Shown here: positions 1 to 8,591 of the stretch, piece after piece
How positions within the stretch are numbered: the first letter of the stretch is position 1
Layout of the letters: each line of letters opens with the position of its first letter
NCBI RefSeq assembly: GCF_026339875.1
Contig: NZ_JAPEPZ010000002.1
Location: 806,001 to 870,000 of the forward strand
Reading direction: 5' to 3'
Length of the DNA stretch: 64,000 bases
Source of the DNA: Streptomyces sp. NBC_01571
GTDB taxonomy: Bacteria > Actinomycetota > Actinomycetes > Streptomycetales > Streptomycetaceae
Notes under the pieces: generated by a model
The model's database searches: none
What the model saw: only the letters and a program-made list of their open reading frames with translations
What the model was told of the DNA's origin: nothing
Translations under genes and position numbers: made by a program

Positions 1-2
1 GG

Positions 3-15
3 CTAGGCCGTGTCC
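3..15. repeat. Outer end of an IS5-family element
   Basis: CTAGGCCGTGTCC at this edge is the exact reverse complement of GGACACGGCCTAG at 23371-23383. Both lie just outside IS5-family transposase fragments, one next to the 3' end of the gene and the other next to the 5' end. This fits opposite termini of one IS type. CTAG may be the target site rather than part of the inverted repeat. Confidence 0.6.
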
Positions 16-26
16 GCAATGTCAGG

Positions 27-490
27 TCAACCAGAGTCGTAAGCAGCGAGGGTGACGAGGGCTTGGTAGTGCCGGCGCTTGTCGTAGCGGGTGGCCAGGG
101 CTTTGTTGTGCTTGAGCTTGTTGAAGCAGCGTTCGACGACATTGCGGCGGCGGTAGGCGGCCCGGTCGAGCCGGCAGCGGCTCTCGCCTCGCCGGATACG
201 GCCGTTGATCTGGTCCGTCCGTTCCGGGATCGCTGCTTTGATGCCGCGTCGCCGCAGGTAGGAGCGGATCTTCGTGGACGAGTAGCCCTTGTCGGCCGCG
301 ACGCGTGCGGGACGGGTTCTGGGGCGTCCCTGTCCGCACCGCTCGATGCGGATGCGGGCCATGACCTGTTCGACTGGGTGCAGTCGTTGACGTTGACGGC
401 GGTGAGGGTGAAGGCCAGCGGCCGTCCCTGGCCGTCACAGGCGAGGTGGATCTTCGTGGTCAGTCCGCCGCGGGACCGGCCGATTGCCTC
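27..490 (-). pseudogene. IS5-family transposase, 3' fragment with frameshift
   Basis: The C-terminal half of a DDE transposase is readable. The segment around 380-490 reads GEAIGRSRGGLTTKIHLA and the segment 27-375 contains ADKGYSS, NVVERCFNKLK and the closing ATRYDK region. This catalytic-core and C-terminal layout is typical of IS5 relatives that move by cut-and-paste. The two segments lie in different frames, joined near position 380, and nothing resembling the N-terminal third is present upstream to about 700. The gene is therefore truncated and frameshifted and should be inactive. The stop codon is at 27-29, just inside the terminal repeat. Family assignment is from motif recognition only. 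Confidence 0.75.
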
Positions 491-922
491 ACCCGGCCAG
501 GACTGCCCCCGTCACCTTCTTCGTGGCCTCGCGATGAGGCTCCCGGCCTTCGGCCCGGCATGACTTCGTCCCCTCGTCGACGATGATCGAAAAAGTGGCG
601 TCACCGGGATCGAGGGCATCGACAGACCGCTGATTAGAGGCTCGAGCGCCGAAACGTGAACTCGGCACGCTGATGCCGCAGGTGAGGGCCGGGGTGAGCA
701 CGAGCACGGGTGCAGCCAGGACGAGGGCGCGCCGCGGGTGACTCCTCGTTCATGCCGAACCTCGGCCGTGTGCACCCGGGCGGCCTGCTTCCTGACCTTC
801 GCCGCCGTGGTGGAGGTGGCTGAGACAGACCGGTTCCTCTCCTACGACAAGGAACTGTGGTGGTCGGAACGGAAGGCGGAGCGTGTCGTGGTCGTCCAAA
901 CAGGTGGACTCGTACGGGCGGA
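491..922. other. No recognisable gene
   Basis: About 430 bases between the IS5 fragment and the SnoaL-like gene. Short open frames exist on both strands but none shows family motifs or a convincing ribosome-binding site. It may hold decayed IS sequence. Confidence 0.4.
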
Positions 923-1303
923 TCAGGTGCCCGGCGCGATCGCACACGCTGAGACGCAGACCCAGGTACCCCCACGCTTCTGGTACGTGTCCGTGTACAG
1001 GGCTTCTTGCTCAGATCCATCAGCGAGCACGTTGTACGTGGCGCGGCCGTGGATCAGCACAACGTCACTGAGGATTCGGACCTTGACGTCATGTACGGCA
1101 AGATCCTGGAAGGGACGCGGCTTAGCGATGTACTCCAAGAATTCGGCACGGTTGCGCGTGACGCCCGGAGTCTGAGAGATAAAGTCTTCGGCGAGAAACT
1201 CGCTGAAGCGCTTGACATCGTTGAACTGATCAGACTGGACGTAGTCATTGTTCAGCTGTTCAAGGACCGCCAGATCCTCAGAGGGCGGCTGGATGTCATT
1301 CAT
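923..1303 (-). CDS. SnoaL/NTF2-like (DUF4440-type) protein
   Basis: A protein of 126 residues with the usual pattern of the small NTF2-like alpha+beta barrel fold. An N-terminal helix (LEQLNNDYVQ) is followed by FLAEDFI, a middle segment with RAEFLEYI, and paired strands (VRILSDVVLIHGRATY and ALYTDTYQKRGGTWVCV). Members are cone-shaped dimers acting as isomerases, hydrolases or binding proteins. The substrate cannot be read from the sequence. I chose ATG at 1303 over the longer open frame because AAAGGGG and AGAGAG precede it and homology-like sequence begins there. It stands alone, pointing towards the IS5 remnant. Confidence 0.7.
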   Translation of the reverse strand: MNDIQPPSEDLAVLEQLNNDYVQSDQFNDVKRFSEFLAEDFISQTPGVTRNRAEFLEYIAKPRPFQDLAVHDVKVRILSDVVLIHGRATYNVLADGSEQEALYTDTYQKRGGTWVCVSACAIAPGT

Positions 1304-2158
1304 CTCTCTGCCCCTTTCTGCGTGTTTATTTTCGGTAAGGCTGAATTTCCATTTCGCGGCAATGCACGCCGAGTCGTTGTGAACGGTACTTTTTTCCTGA
1401 ACCCACTCCGTAGCTCCCGAAGTTATCGGGCTGCATATCACCCGCAGGACCTACGCTCAGAAGAGCGGCGCCTGCCCACTTGGTAAGCATGCGCGGGCGT
1501 GGTGTACGTGCAGAGTCTTGTGATGAACTTGAGCGCAGTGCTGAGGTGCGGCGCAGACTCCCGTCTGGACGGCCCTCCTCTCATCTTTCCTGAGCAGAGG
1601 AGGCCGTGCAAGACCTCGCTCCCGTGGTCGGACAAGACGAGGAATGCGCTTTGTATGCGGAGTGGCCCGCCTTGCACCCGAGAAATTCAGCAGCGTACCT
1701 GATCTGTCACGATGTCGGCTGGCGAGTGAGCCGAGCGGCTAAGTGAATCTTCACACGGCACTTCGGGTCGTCCCCCGCCAAGCGAGTGTCCGTGACAAAT
1801 CCTCCTGCATCCCGAAATCATGTAGTGGGAGAGGGCCATCACATCAATGAGGGCGACTCTGCCATGGCAGCTGCGCAGCGATGCCGCGCCCGATATGCGT
1901 TGTCCGCAATGCGATCCAGTGGTCCTCGCACACGGGACTCGCCGTGAAGGATTGAGCCTGATCGAGGCGTGCGCAACCGGCATCACCATGCGTACGCGAC
2001 TTGTATGCGATTGGTAGAATGGCGGGTGCGGTGGGTCTGAGGTGATTGCAGGCGCCTCGGCGGGGATGTCTCAGCGGCGGGCGTCGCGAGCCTGAGTTGC
2101 CCGGACCGCCGGATCTTGTCGTGCGACGCAGCGTCGCAGGATTCATCTGGAGCCTCCC
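1304..2158. other. Long intergenic stretch, no gene seen
   Basis: About 850 bases between divergent genes. The composition near 1320-1400 is less GC-rich than the surroundings, consistent with promoter sequence for the SnoaL-like gene. I see no conserved coding frame, RNA gene or clear repeat. Confidence 0.4.
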
Positions 2159-3046
2159 ATGCGCGTATTCGTCACTGGAGCCAGCGGCAGCATCGGCTCA
2201 GTTGTCGTTCCCGAACTTATCGCTGCTGGTCACGAAGTCCTCGGCCTTGTCCGTTCCGATGCTGCAGCTGCGGCCGTCTCCGCTGCCGGCGGGATGCCGC
2301 TCCGCGGCGACCTCGCCGACCTTGACAGCCTTCGCGCTGGCGTCGCTCAGGCCGATGGTGTCATCAACCTGGCCTTTGGGAACGACTGGAGCAACTTGGA
2401 GCCGTGCATCGACGAGGAAGCGCGCGCCGTGGAGACCTTCGCGGCCGCACTTTCGGGCAGTGGCAAGCTGTTCGTGCATGCCGGCCTCACGCCGATGGTG
2501 CCTGGCCAAGTTTCCACCGAGGAGGACCCCGACACGACCAACGGTCCGGTCGGTGGACGCGGCCGCAATTCCCACGCGGTGCTGGCGCTGGCCGCCCAGG
2601 GTGTCCGGTCCTCTGTGGTTCGGCTGCCACGCTCCGTGCATCAGCGCGGGTCGCAGTACGGCTTCTGCTCGGTGCTCATCGCCGCCGCGCAGAAAACGGG
2701 CGTGTCGGCGTACGTCGGCGATGGCACGCAGCGCTGGCCGGCGGTCAACCGGCTCGACGCCGCCCGGCTGTTCCGCATCGCACTCGAGGATGCTGAGCCT
2801 GGCACGGTCCTGCACGCCGTAGCCGACACGGGCGACACAATGAGGTCGTTGGCGGAGGCTATCGGCGGGGCTCTCGCACTGCCGGTCGAGTCGGCGTCGG
2901 CTGATGACTTCGGCGTCATCGGCCGCTTGTTCGCCCTCGACATGGCGTCATCGAGTGCACTGACTCGGAAACGGTTCGGCTGGGAACCTGCCCACCCGAG
3001 CCTGATGGCCGACCTCGTCGCTGGCGGCTATCCCGCCCTGGGCTGA
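2159..3046 (+). CDS. NAD(P)-dependent epimerase/reductase (extended SDR, NmrA-like)
   Basis: A protein of 295 residues starting MRVFVTGASGSIG. The glycine-rich TGxxGxxG nucleotide-binding motif is at residues 6-13, followed by LVRSDAAAAAV (adenine-side loop) and a GDLAD segment as in extended short-chain dehydrogenases. The body matches the class of atypical SDR proteins annotated as NAD-dependent epimerase/dehydratases. No YxxxK catalytic pair is obvious, so it may be an atypical reductase or a sensor-like member. The start is supported by GGAG a few bases upstream. The neighbouring convergent gene is an MDR oxidoreductase, so both may belong to one redox or detoxification group. The substrate is unknown. 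Confidence 0.75.
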   Translation: MRVFVTGASGSIGSVVVPELIAAGHEVLGLVRSDAAAAAVSAAGGMPLRGDLADLDSLRAGVAQADGVINLAFGNDWSNLEPCIDEEARAVETFAAALSGSGKLFVHAGLTPMVPGQVSTEEDPDTTNGPVGGRGRNSHAVLALAAQGVRSSVVRLPRSVHQRGSQYGFCSVLIAAAQKTGVSAYVGDGTQRWPAVNRLDAARLFRIALEDAEPGTVLHAVADTGDTMRSLAEAIGGALALPVESASADDFGVIGRLFALDMASSSALTRKRFGWEPAHPSLMADLVAGGYPALG

Positions 3047-3163
3047 AAACCTCTCCCGGCGGCTGAGCCTTGATGAACCTTCCTATTCTCAGCCTGACGA
3101 CTTCTCGCTCGCGCCTGGCGGGCATTGTGGCCCGGCATCGGGATCGATCGGTGCCCGGTCTGG

Positions 3164-4078
3164 TCATGCCAGAATGAGTACGATCTTCTTACCGCCGGCC
3201 CGTCCGGCAACCACCTGGGTGAATGCAGCGGGTCCCTCGCTCAGGGGCAGGGGCTCCGGTGCGAGTTTCAAGGTTCCCGCCGCGGCCTGCTCCGCGAGCT
3301 GGACGAGCTGCGCGCCGTTGGGCTCGATGTAGAGGTCCCAGCTCGTGATGCCGCGTTCCTCCGGAGGCGCGTCCGAGGTCAGGGAGCACAGTTGGCCGCC
3401 GTCCCGCACCAAGGGCAGGGTCGCGTCCGCCGTGCCTGCAGCGATGATGAGGGCAGCGTCGAACCCGCCGCGCACCTTCGTCGACCAGTCCGGGTCGTGG
3501 TAGTCGACGACCTCCGTCGCTCCCAGGCCAGTCAGGCGCTCTGTGGCGGTAGCAGAAGCGGTGGTGGTCACCTCGATGCCGTTGACCGCGGCAAGTTGGA
3601 TGGCCAGGGCTCCGGTGCCCCCGCCTCCGTTGGTGATCAGGAGGCGCTGTCCTCGGCTGAGGTTCAGCTTCTCCAGGGCTTGCACCGCGGTGAGCCCGTT
3701 GACCGGCAGTGCCGCCGCGTGGACGGCGTCCAGCCCGGGTGGGCAGGCCGCCGCGTGTTCCGCGTTGATCAGAACGCGTTCGGCCCAGAAGCCGCTTCCC
3801 CCGGGCAGCGGGGCCTCGTGTGCGAGCACCCGGTCGCCTACGGCAAACCGGGTGACACCCGCACCCACGGCCAGCACCTTGCCTGCGCCCTCCACTCCCA
3901 GTGCAGCCGGGGGGCGTAGCCCTACGTCCCAGCTGGCGTCGATTTCCAGTTCGTCCCAGGGGCCTACTCCGGCTGCCTCAACCTCCACCAGGATCTGACC
4001 GGGCTTGGGAGATGACGGTTCGGGCAGTTCCAGCAGGACGACTTCCTTCTCGGCCGTGGATACTCCGCATGCCTTCAC
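3164..4078 (-). CDS. NADP-dependent MDR oxidoreductase (quinone-oxidoreductase-like)
   Basis: A protein of 304 residues of the zinc-independent medium-chain dehydrogenase family. The N-terminal GroES-like barrel is visible (LELPEPSSPKPGQILVEV, then VGDRVLA near residue 80). It is followed by LPVNGLTAVQALEKL and the Rossmann glycine motif NGGGGTGALAIQLA, then GATEVVDYHD. Catalytic zinc ligands are absent, as expected for quinone or enal reductases. The start is GTG, with GAGGAC about 12 bases upstream. The start region is part of a roughly 52-bp direct repeat (4064-4217), so the leader of this gene has been partly duplicated. The substrate is unknown. Confidence 0.8.
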   Translation of the reverse strand: MKACGVSTAEKEVVLLELPEPSSPKPGQILVEVEAAGVGPWDELEIDASWDVGLRPPAALGVEGAGKVLAVGAGVTRFAVGDRVLAHEAPLPGGSGFWAERVLINAEHAAACPPGLDAVHAAALPVNGLTAVQALEKLNLSRGQRLLITNGGGGTGALAIQLAAVNGIEVTTTASATATERLTGLGATEVVDYHDPDWSTKVRGGFDAALIIAAGTADATLPLVRDGGQLCSLTSDAPPEERGITSWDLYIEPNGAQLVQLAEQAAAGTLKLAPEPLPLSEGPAAFTQVVAGRAGGKKIVLILA

Positions 4079-4217
4079 AGTAGATCGTTGTCCTCTCGTT
4101 CAGTCCGGCCGACCAGGAGGTACGGGCCGGAAACTCAAATCCGGCGGCGGTGTCGAACAGGACATTCCGCATGCCTTCACAGTAGATCTTTGTCTTCGCA
4201 CTCAGTCCGACCGACAG
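4064..4217. repeat. Two imperfect ~52-bp direct repeats over an MDR gene start
   Basis: Copy 1 is about 4064-4115 and copy 2 about 4166-4217, offset by 102 bases. The first 23 bases are identical and the rest differ at a few positions. The shared block includes the GTG start and first codons of the MDR gene and its upstream leader, read on the minus strand. Copy 2 therefore looks like a truncated second gene start leading out of frame. Confidence 0.75.
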
Positions 4218-4683
4218 GTTCCAGATCTCCAGCGCCTGGTACAGCAGCGTTGCTGCCGGCGGCGGGTCGCCATCAGTCCGCGGCTCCGCGTTGCGGAGGC
4301 CGCGGCGCTCGACGTGCAGTACGCGGTGGATGTCGGGGCGCTGCGGGAGGCGCCGCCCGACCCGATCGGCGTCGCCGAGATGGGTGCCGGCTTGGCACGG
4401 TCTGGATCTCGTCGACGCCTATCGCCAGCAGTTCCGTGCCGAGCCGTTCAACGACCCCGCGGTGCGGGTCGGAGAACCCGAAGCCGGAGGTCCGCGGACG
4501 GCGCTGGGTCATCCGGAGCCCAACGATTGGGGCGCCGCCCGGCGCCCTGCGACCGGCATCGCGATGTCCGTGATGACCGGCGGCGCCTGCCGCCGGTCTG
4601 GTGGTGCGGGTGGGCCGATATCGAGGCCAGGGATGTCCGCGGCCTGCGGACTTCGGCCACGCTGTTCCCGGTGCCTCGGGTGT
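4218..4683. other. Unassigned region between MDR and nitroreductase genes
   Basis: About 470 bases. The plus strand has a stretch around 4385-4510 (LDLVDAYRQQFRAEPFNDPAV) with protein-like composition but no start, no stop in a sensible place and no family I recognise. It could be the remains of a gene lost after the duplication at 4064-4217. Confidence 0.35.
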
Positions 4684-5331
4684 TCAGACGAAGGTGAACA
4701 GCTGGTCGGTTTCGAAGCGCGAAGTCGGGCTGGTGTACACCTTCGCGGGGTCGGGGTAACCGAGGGCCAGCAGCACTGTCGTGGTGTGTCCGGTTTCGCG
4801 GATCTTGAACGCCTTGTCGACACTCGTCGGGTCGAACCCTTCGAGCGGCATGGCTTCGACTCCGAGCTCGGCAGCCGCCATCATGGTCAGACCCATGGCC
4901 AGGTAGGTCTGCTTTTCCATCCAGTGGTTCACGTCCTTGTAGCCGTACTTGCGCAGGTTGAGGAAGTCGCGGGTCATGAACTCCCACAGCTCGTGCTTTG
5001 CCTGGTCGGCGAACCGGCCGTCGGCCCTCTCCTTGCTGAAGACCGCATCGAGGTGGCTGTCGGGAAGATCCGCCCTGGTGGTGAGGATGACGGTGTGTGA
5101 GGCGTTCAGGATCTTCTCGCTGTTGTCCTGGAATCGTTCGCCGAGGTTGGCCGCCAGCCGCTCCTTGCCTTCGGGGGTGGCGAGGACGTAGAAGTGGTTG
5201 GGCTGTACGTTCGTCGACGACGGTGTCGAGCGCAGGAACCCCAGCAGTTGCTGAAGTGTCTCCTCCGGGATGGTCTTGCTGGGGTCGAAGTACCTGGTGA
5301 GGTGCTTGTTCATGAGCTTGTCGAGATTCAT
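4684..5331 (-). CDS. Nitroreductase-family NAD(P)H oxidoreductase (NfsB-like)
   Basis: A protein of 215 residues with the flavin-binding nitroreductase fold. RYFDPSKTIPEETLQQLL and LRSTPSSTNVQPNHFYVLAT are the N-terminal FMN-phosphate region. Later come WMEKQTYLAMGLTMMAAAELGVEAMPLEGFDP and LALGYPDP, typical of NfsB/FRase I. Such FMN homodimers reduce nitroaromatics, quinones and other electrophiles in the cytoplasm. I placed the start at ATG 5331 (MNLDKLMNKHL), which has GCAGG upstream. It is followed 38 bases upstream by the PEP-mutase-like gene in the same direction, so the two may be co-transcribed. Confidence 0.88.
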   Translation of the reverse strand: MNLDKLMNKHLTRYFDPSKTIPEETLQQLLGFLRSTPSSTNVQPNHFYVLATPEGKERLAANLGERFQDNSEKILNASHTVILTTRADLPDSHLDAVFSKERADGRFADQAKHELWEFMTRDFLNLRKYGYKDVNHWMEKQTYLAMGLTMMAAAELGVEAMPLEGFDPTSVDKAFKIRETGHTTTVLLALGYPDPAKVYTSPTSRFETDQLFTFV

Positions 5332-5369
5332 GGCAACCTGCCTTTGTCTTGCAATCACTGGTTGAAGAG

Positions 5370-6212
5370 TTAGTGATTCCTGCTGTTTGGGTTCTTGCCG
5401 TGGGCAAGCAGTTCGTTGATGCGCGCGAAGCTCATACCTGTCGTTGCCGACGCGAGGTCGCCCGCGCGGAGCGCCTTCGTGGCCTGTTCGAGTGCGCCCA
5501 TCGCGTGGGTGTAGAGCAACGGACCCAGGCTGATGCGCTTGACCCCGGCCTGCTGCAGTTCAGCAACGGTCAGCACCTTGTCCGACGGAGACACCAGAAC
5601 GTTGACCGGTGTTGGGGCGACCGCGGTGACGATCGCGACGAGTGCTTCGCGGTCGGGTGGGAACGGCGCGTAGACCACATCCGCGCCTGCCTCAGCGAAG
5701 GCCGTCAGACGCCGAATGGTGTCGTCAAGATCGGGCCGTCCCTGGAGGAAGTTGTCGGTGCGGCCGGTGACGACGATGCGCCCCTTGGCAGCGTCGACGG
5801 CGCTACGTACGCGACTGACTGCTTCGTCGAAGTCGCGGATCGGTTGATCGGGATCGCCGGAGGTGTCCTCCACCCCGATACCGGCCAGGCCGGACTCCAC
5901 GGCCGCCTCGACGGTCGCGGCGACGTCTTCAGGCATGTCGCCATAGCCGTCTTCGAAGTCTCCGTTGACGGGCAGCCCGGTGAGGCGGCCGAGCAGCCGC
6001 GCATGCTCAAGGTGCTCTTCGCGGGTGACTTCGTGACGCCCGTCGAGGCGGCCGAGGGTGGCGGCGATCGCCGCGGACGACGTCGCGATCGCCTCGAAGC
6101 CGGCATCGGCCAGCATCAGCGCCGAGAGGCCGTCCCATGCGTTCGGCATGACGACGCCACCGTCGCGGGTGTGCAGCGCCATGAACTTCTCATAGAGTTC
6201 GGAGCCCGGCAT
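5370..6212 (-). CDS. Isocitrate lyase/PEP mutase superfamily protein
   Basis: A protein of 280 residues. Recognisable elements are VMPNAWDGLSA at the N terminus, TSSAAIAATLG, the metal-binding segment NGDFEDGYGD, GIGVEDTSGDPDQP and TGRTDNF. This is the TIM-barrel pattern of carboxyphosphonoenolpyruvate mutase / oxaloacetate-decarboxylase-like proteins. The KKCGH signature of true isocitrate lyase is missing, so glyoxylate-cycle function is unlikely. The real substrate, probably a 2-oxo or C-C bonded acid, is not determinable. ATG 6212 has AGGAAGG nine bases upstream. It lies immediately upstream of the nitroreductase and downstream of the AhpD-like gene on the same strand. Confidence 0.8.
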   Translation of the reverse strand: MPGSELYEKFMALHTRDGGVVMPNAWDGLSALMLADAGFEAIATSSAAIAATLGRLDGRHEVTREEHLEHARLLGRLTGLPVNGDFEDGYGDMPEDVAATVEAAVESGLAGIGVEDTSGDPDQPIRDFDEAVSRVRSAVDAAKGRIVVTGRTDNFLQGRPDLDDTIRRLTAFAEAGADVVYAPFPPDREALVAIVTAVAPTPVNVLVSPSDKVLTVAELQQAGVKRISLGPLLYTHAMGALEQATKALRAGDLASATTGMSFARINELLAHGKNPNSRNH

Positions 6213-6468
6213 GTCGAGCCTTCCTGAATGATCGTTGACTCAGTGAGGGGTGTGCCGGCTGGGTGCCTGGACCGCGCCGAGGGATTCCAAAGAACAACCG
6301 GTGGGTGGGGAGTTGTCGGCGGCGGCGCGGAGCTTCCTAAAGCCGCCCCAGCCCCAGCAGACGAGATGACGCGCGCTGAATCCGTGGACGATGTCCGTGG
6401 ACTCGACCATGCTCGATCACGCTCTCGCGTGCCGTGCCGGGCCGGGCCCGGCGGATCCGGGTGCGGGT

Positions 6469-7023
6469 TCACTGGGGCACAGTCGTATCGACCGAGTCGA
6501 CAGCGGGGATGTCGAGGTCGGTCTGGTTGACATTGTTGATGAAGTTGGTGAGCAGGAACTGCACTGCCACCGCGACGATCGCCAGGATCTGCGGGTCGGT
6601 GTACCCGGCGCTCCGCACACCTGCGAGCTCGGCGTCGCTGACCCGCCCGCGGCTCTCGACCACTCGCTGCGCAAAGTGGGCGGCCGCGGCGCGTTGGGGA
6701 TCGACAGAGCTCCCGACCCGGCCGAGTTCGATGTCGTCGCCCGACATACCGCCGAATCTGGTCGCGACGTGGGTGTGCATCGCCCCGCAGTAACTGCAGC
6801 CGTTGGCTTGCGACACGGCCAGCGCGATGCTGTGCCGCGTCCTGGCGTCGAGAACCCGGCTCAGGGTGCCTTGCAGAGTCGTGACGACCTCAAGAACGGT
6901 CGGGTTCGACGCGAGGGTCTTGAACATGTTCGGAACGAAGCCCAGCTGCGCACCAACGTTGTCGAGTATCTGCTGTGCGCCGGTAGGCACATCCTCTGGA
7001 GGGGGAACGTTCAGTCGTGACAC
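6469..7023 (-). CDS. AhpD-like / carboxymuconolactone decarboxylase family protein
   Basis: A protein of 184 residues. VPNMFKTLASNPTVLE and the redox motif NGCSYCGAMHTHVA (CxxC followed by His) identify the AhpD-like peroxidase-related subgroup, which reduces peroxides through the Cys pair. The C-terminal half keeps the usual helical repeat (GYTDPQILAIVAVAVQFLLTNFINNVNQTDLD). The longest frame starts at 7125, but GTG 7023 (VSRLNVPPPEDV) has GGAGG about ten bases upstream and starts where the family normally does. An imperfect copy of the GGACT palindrome lies at 7231-7244, about 210 bases upstream, suggesting control by a TetR regulator. Confidence 0.85.
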   Translation of the reverse strand: MSRLNVPPPEDVPTGAQQILDNVGAQLGFVPNMFKTLASNPTVLEVVTTLQGTLSRVLDARTRHSIALAVSQANGCSYCGAMHTHVATRFGGMSGDDIELGRVGSSVDPQRAAAAHFAQRVVESRGRVSDAELAGVRSAGYTDPQILAIVAVAVQFLLTNFINNVNQTDLDIPAVDSVDTTVPQ

Positions 7024-7230
7024 GGCGAGTCGACCTCCGGTCGGGGTGTGTAGTCGTCGTTGCGCCCGGGTCGGGCTCGAAGTGGTTCGGAGTTCCGTCG
7101 CAGGCCCTACCTGCGTTGGCTGCAACCTCGCCGGTGGCGTCGGTTGCGCCTGGTGCCGTGCATTGCGGGGGGTGACTCCGTCGGCGCCGAGTCCGGAGAC
7201 CTCATCACCACCCCCGACACCACCTATGAA

Positions 7231-7244
7231 GGACTATACAGACC
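7231..7244. promoter_or_regulatory. Imperfect TetR-type operator candidate
   Basis: GGACTATACAGACC. The left half matches the perfect palindrome at 7443-7456 exactly and the right half differs at two bases. It lies between the AhpD-like gene and the RidA/TetR region. Confidence 0.4.
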
Positions 7245-7442
7245 AGAAACTTCAATGCAACCCCTCCTCGGGCGGATCACGTCCGCCTTGTCGCGTACAA
7301 GCGGGGCAATGTCGCGTCGGATCTGCAAGTGTGCAGTTCAGAAGCCCGATAGGGCTACGTCGCGAGCAACGCAGACCGTCTGGGCGGGCGAGTGCAAACC
7401 GCCTAAAGTCGGTTCGACTTGAACTCGATCGTCGGGTTTGGT

Positions 7443-7456
7443 GGACTATTTAGTCC
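7443..7456. promoter_or_regulatory. Perfect palindromic operator GGACTATTTAGTCC
   Basis: The 14-bp palindrome is perfect, with 6-bp arms and a 2-bp centre, and is extended by flanking T and A. Sites of the same shape (GGACY-N4-RGTCC) occur at 11616, 12831, 24851 and 24904. It precedes the decayed ridA-like gene and the TetR gene, so autoregulation of the TetR unit is likely. Confidence 0.65.
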
Positions 7457-7550
7457 AATGTTAGATAGGACTGACGGTACCGAAGGCAAGATCTCCCGGA
7501 TCTGCCTGCGCCTTCGTCTCACATCCGTCCACGAGGAGGCTCTAGTTGAC

Positions 7551-7920
7551 ATGACCGCCGCAACAGCGCTCATCGACGCCAGGGTGTCGTGCCGCATCGG
7601 CACTACTCCGATGCGGTCGCGATCCTCGGCTGGACAGAACTGCCGGCAGACTTCGCCGAGGAGGTCGGGCAAGCCTCGGACAGCCTGTGCGAGGCGCTGT
7701 GGCGGGCGGGGCGCCGAACTGAGCGACATCGGCCAGGTCCGATTCCGGCTCACCGACCGCGACGACATCGACGCCTACATGGAGGTTCGCAAGGACGTCA
7801 TCTCTCACCGACCGGCGTATATGCTCGTATTGGTGCCACAACTGATCCGGTCCGGTCTCCGTCTTGGAGATCGAGGCCACCGCGGTTGTGATGCAGCCCG
7901 CGGCCGAGCAGCACGAGTGA
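7551..7920 (+). pseudogene. RidA (YjgF/Rid) family gene broken in three frames
   Basis: The Rid-family sequence is recoverable only by changing frame twice. HYSDAVAILGWTELPADFAEEVGQ is in one frame (about 7590-7700). ELSDIGQVRFRLTDRDDIDAYMEVR with RPAYMLVLVPQL is in a second (about 7720-7855). LEIEATAVVMQPAAEQHE then ends at the stop at 7918-7920 in a third. Rid proteins are small trimers that hydrolyse reactive enamine/imine intermediates. With two frameshifts the gene cannot make a normal protein. It lies between the palindrome at 7443 and the TetR gene, so it was probably the original target or partner of that regulator. Confidence 0.8.
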
Positions 7921-7943
7921 GTAACATGCCCGAGGGAGGCACC

Positions 7944-8561
7944 GTGCCCGGAACCAGCGGTACTCGCCGCACGCCACGCGGCCTGGAGACCCGTTCACGG
8001 ATCGTTGATTCGGCGGCCAAGCTGTTTTATGTCAGGGGCGTCAACGCCACTACGCTCGATGACGTCCGGCTGGCGAGCGGCACGAGTAAGTCGCAGTTGT
8101 ACAACCACTTCGAGGACAAACTCGCGCTGATCCACGCCGTGATCGACCTGCAGTCGAAGTTCGTCCTCGCCCGCGAGGAACAGCGCCTGCGCGGCGTGAA
8201 GACCCTCACCGGTCTGCGCCGATGGCGTGACGCTCTCGTCCAGGCCAACTCGCTGCAGGACGGCTCGTACGGGTGCGCGCTGGGCGCGATGTCGATCGAG
8301 CTGTCCGACAACGATGAGCGGTCCCGCCAAGCGCTCAACGCATCATTGGATACGTGGCGGCGGATGCTCGTCGAAACGCTGACCCGGCTCCGCGTGCTGG
8401 GCGTACTTGCCGAGCACGCGGACCCACAACGCCTGGGTACTGGTCTGCTGGCTGCTCTGCAGGGTGGCTACGTGCTCGCACAGAACGCTCACAACTCCGA
8501 GCCTATGGCCGTCGCGCTGGACATGGCCCTGGACCACATCGCCTCCTTCGCTCGCCACTGA
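7944..8561 (+). CDS. TetR-family transcriptional regulator (paralogue of the one at 12.1 kb)
   Basis: A protein of 205 residues. The N-terminal helix-turn-helix is plain: RSRIVDSAAKLFYVRGVNATTLDDV, then ASGTSKSQLYNHFEDK. The C-terminal ligand domain contains LRRWRD, SYGCALGAMSIEL, a Trp near FDTW-like SLDTWRRML, and LLAALQGGYVLAQN. Almost every one of these blocks is repeated in the TetR at 12117-12788, so the two are paralogues. GTG 7944 is preferred to ATG 7926 because GGGAGG sits five bases upstream. The perfect palindrome at 7443-7456 upstream of the unit is the likely operator. The ligand is unknown, but neighbouring enzymes suggest an electrophile or quinone. Confidence 0.88.
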   Translation: MPGTSGTRRTPRGLETRSRIVDSAAKLFYVRGVNATTLDDVRLASGTSKSQLYNHFEDKLALIHAVIDLQSKFVLAREEQRLRGVKTLTGLRRWRDALVQANSLQDGSYGCALGAMSIELSDNDERSRQALNASLDTWRRMLVETLTRLRVLGVLAEHADPQRLGTGLLAALQGGYVLAQNAHNSEPMAVALDMALDHIASFARH

Positions 8562-8591
8562 GCACATGTTCGCAGTTACACGACACACTTC

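Noticed and set aside
1705..1735. TGTCACG as an ECF41 promoter
   Set aside because: The last base differs and no CGTC lies at the right distance.
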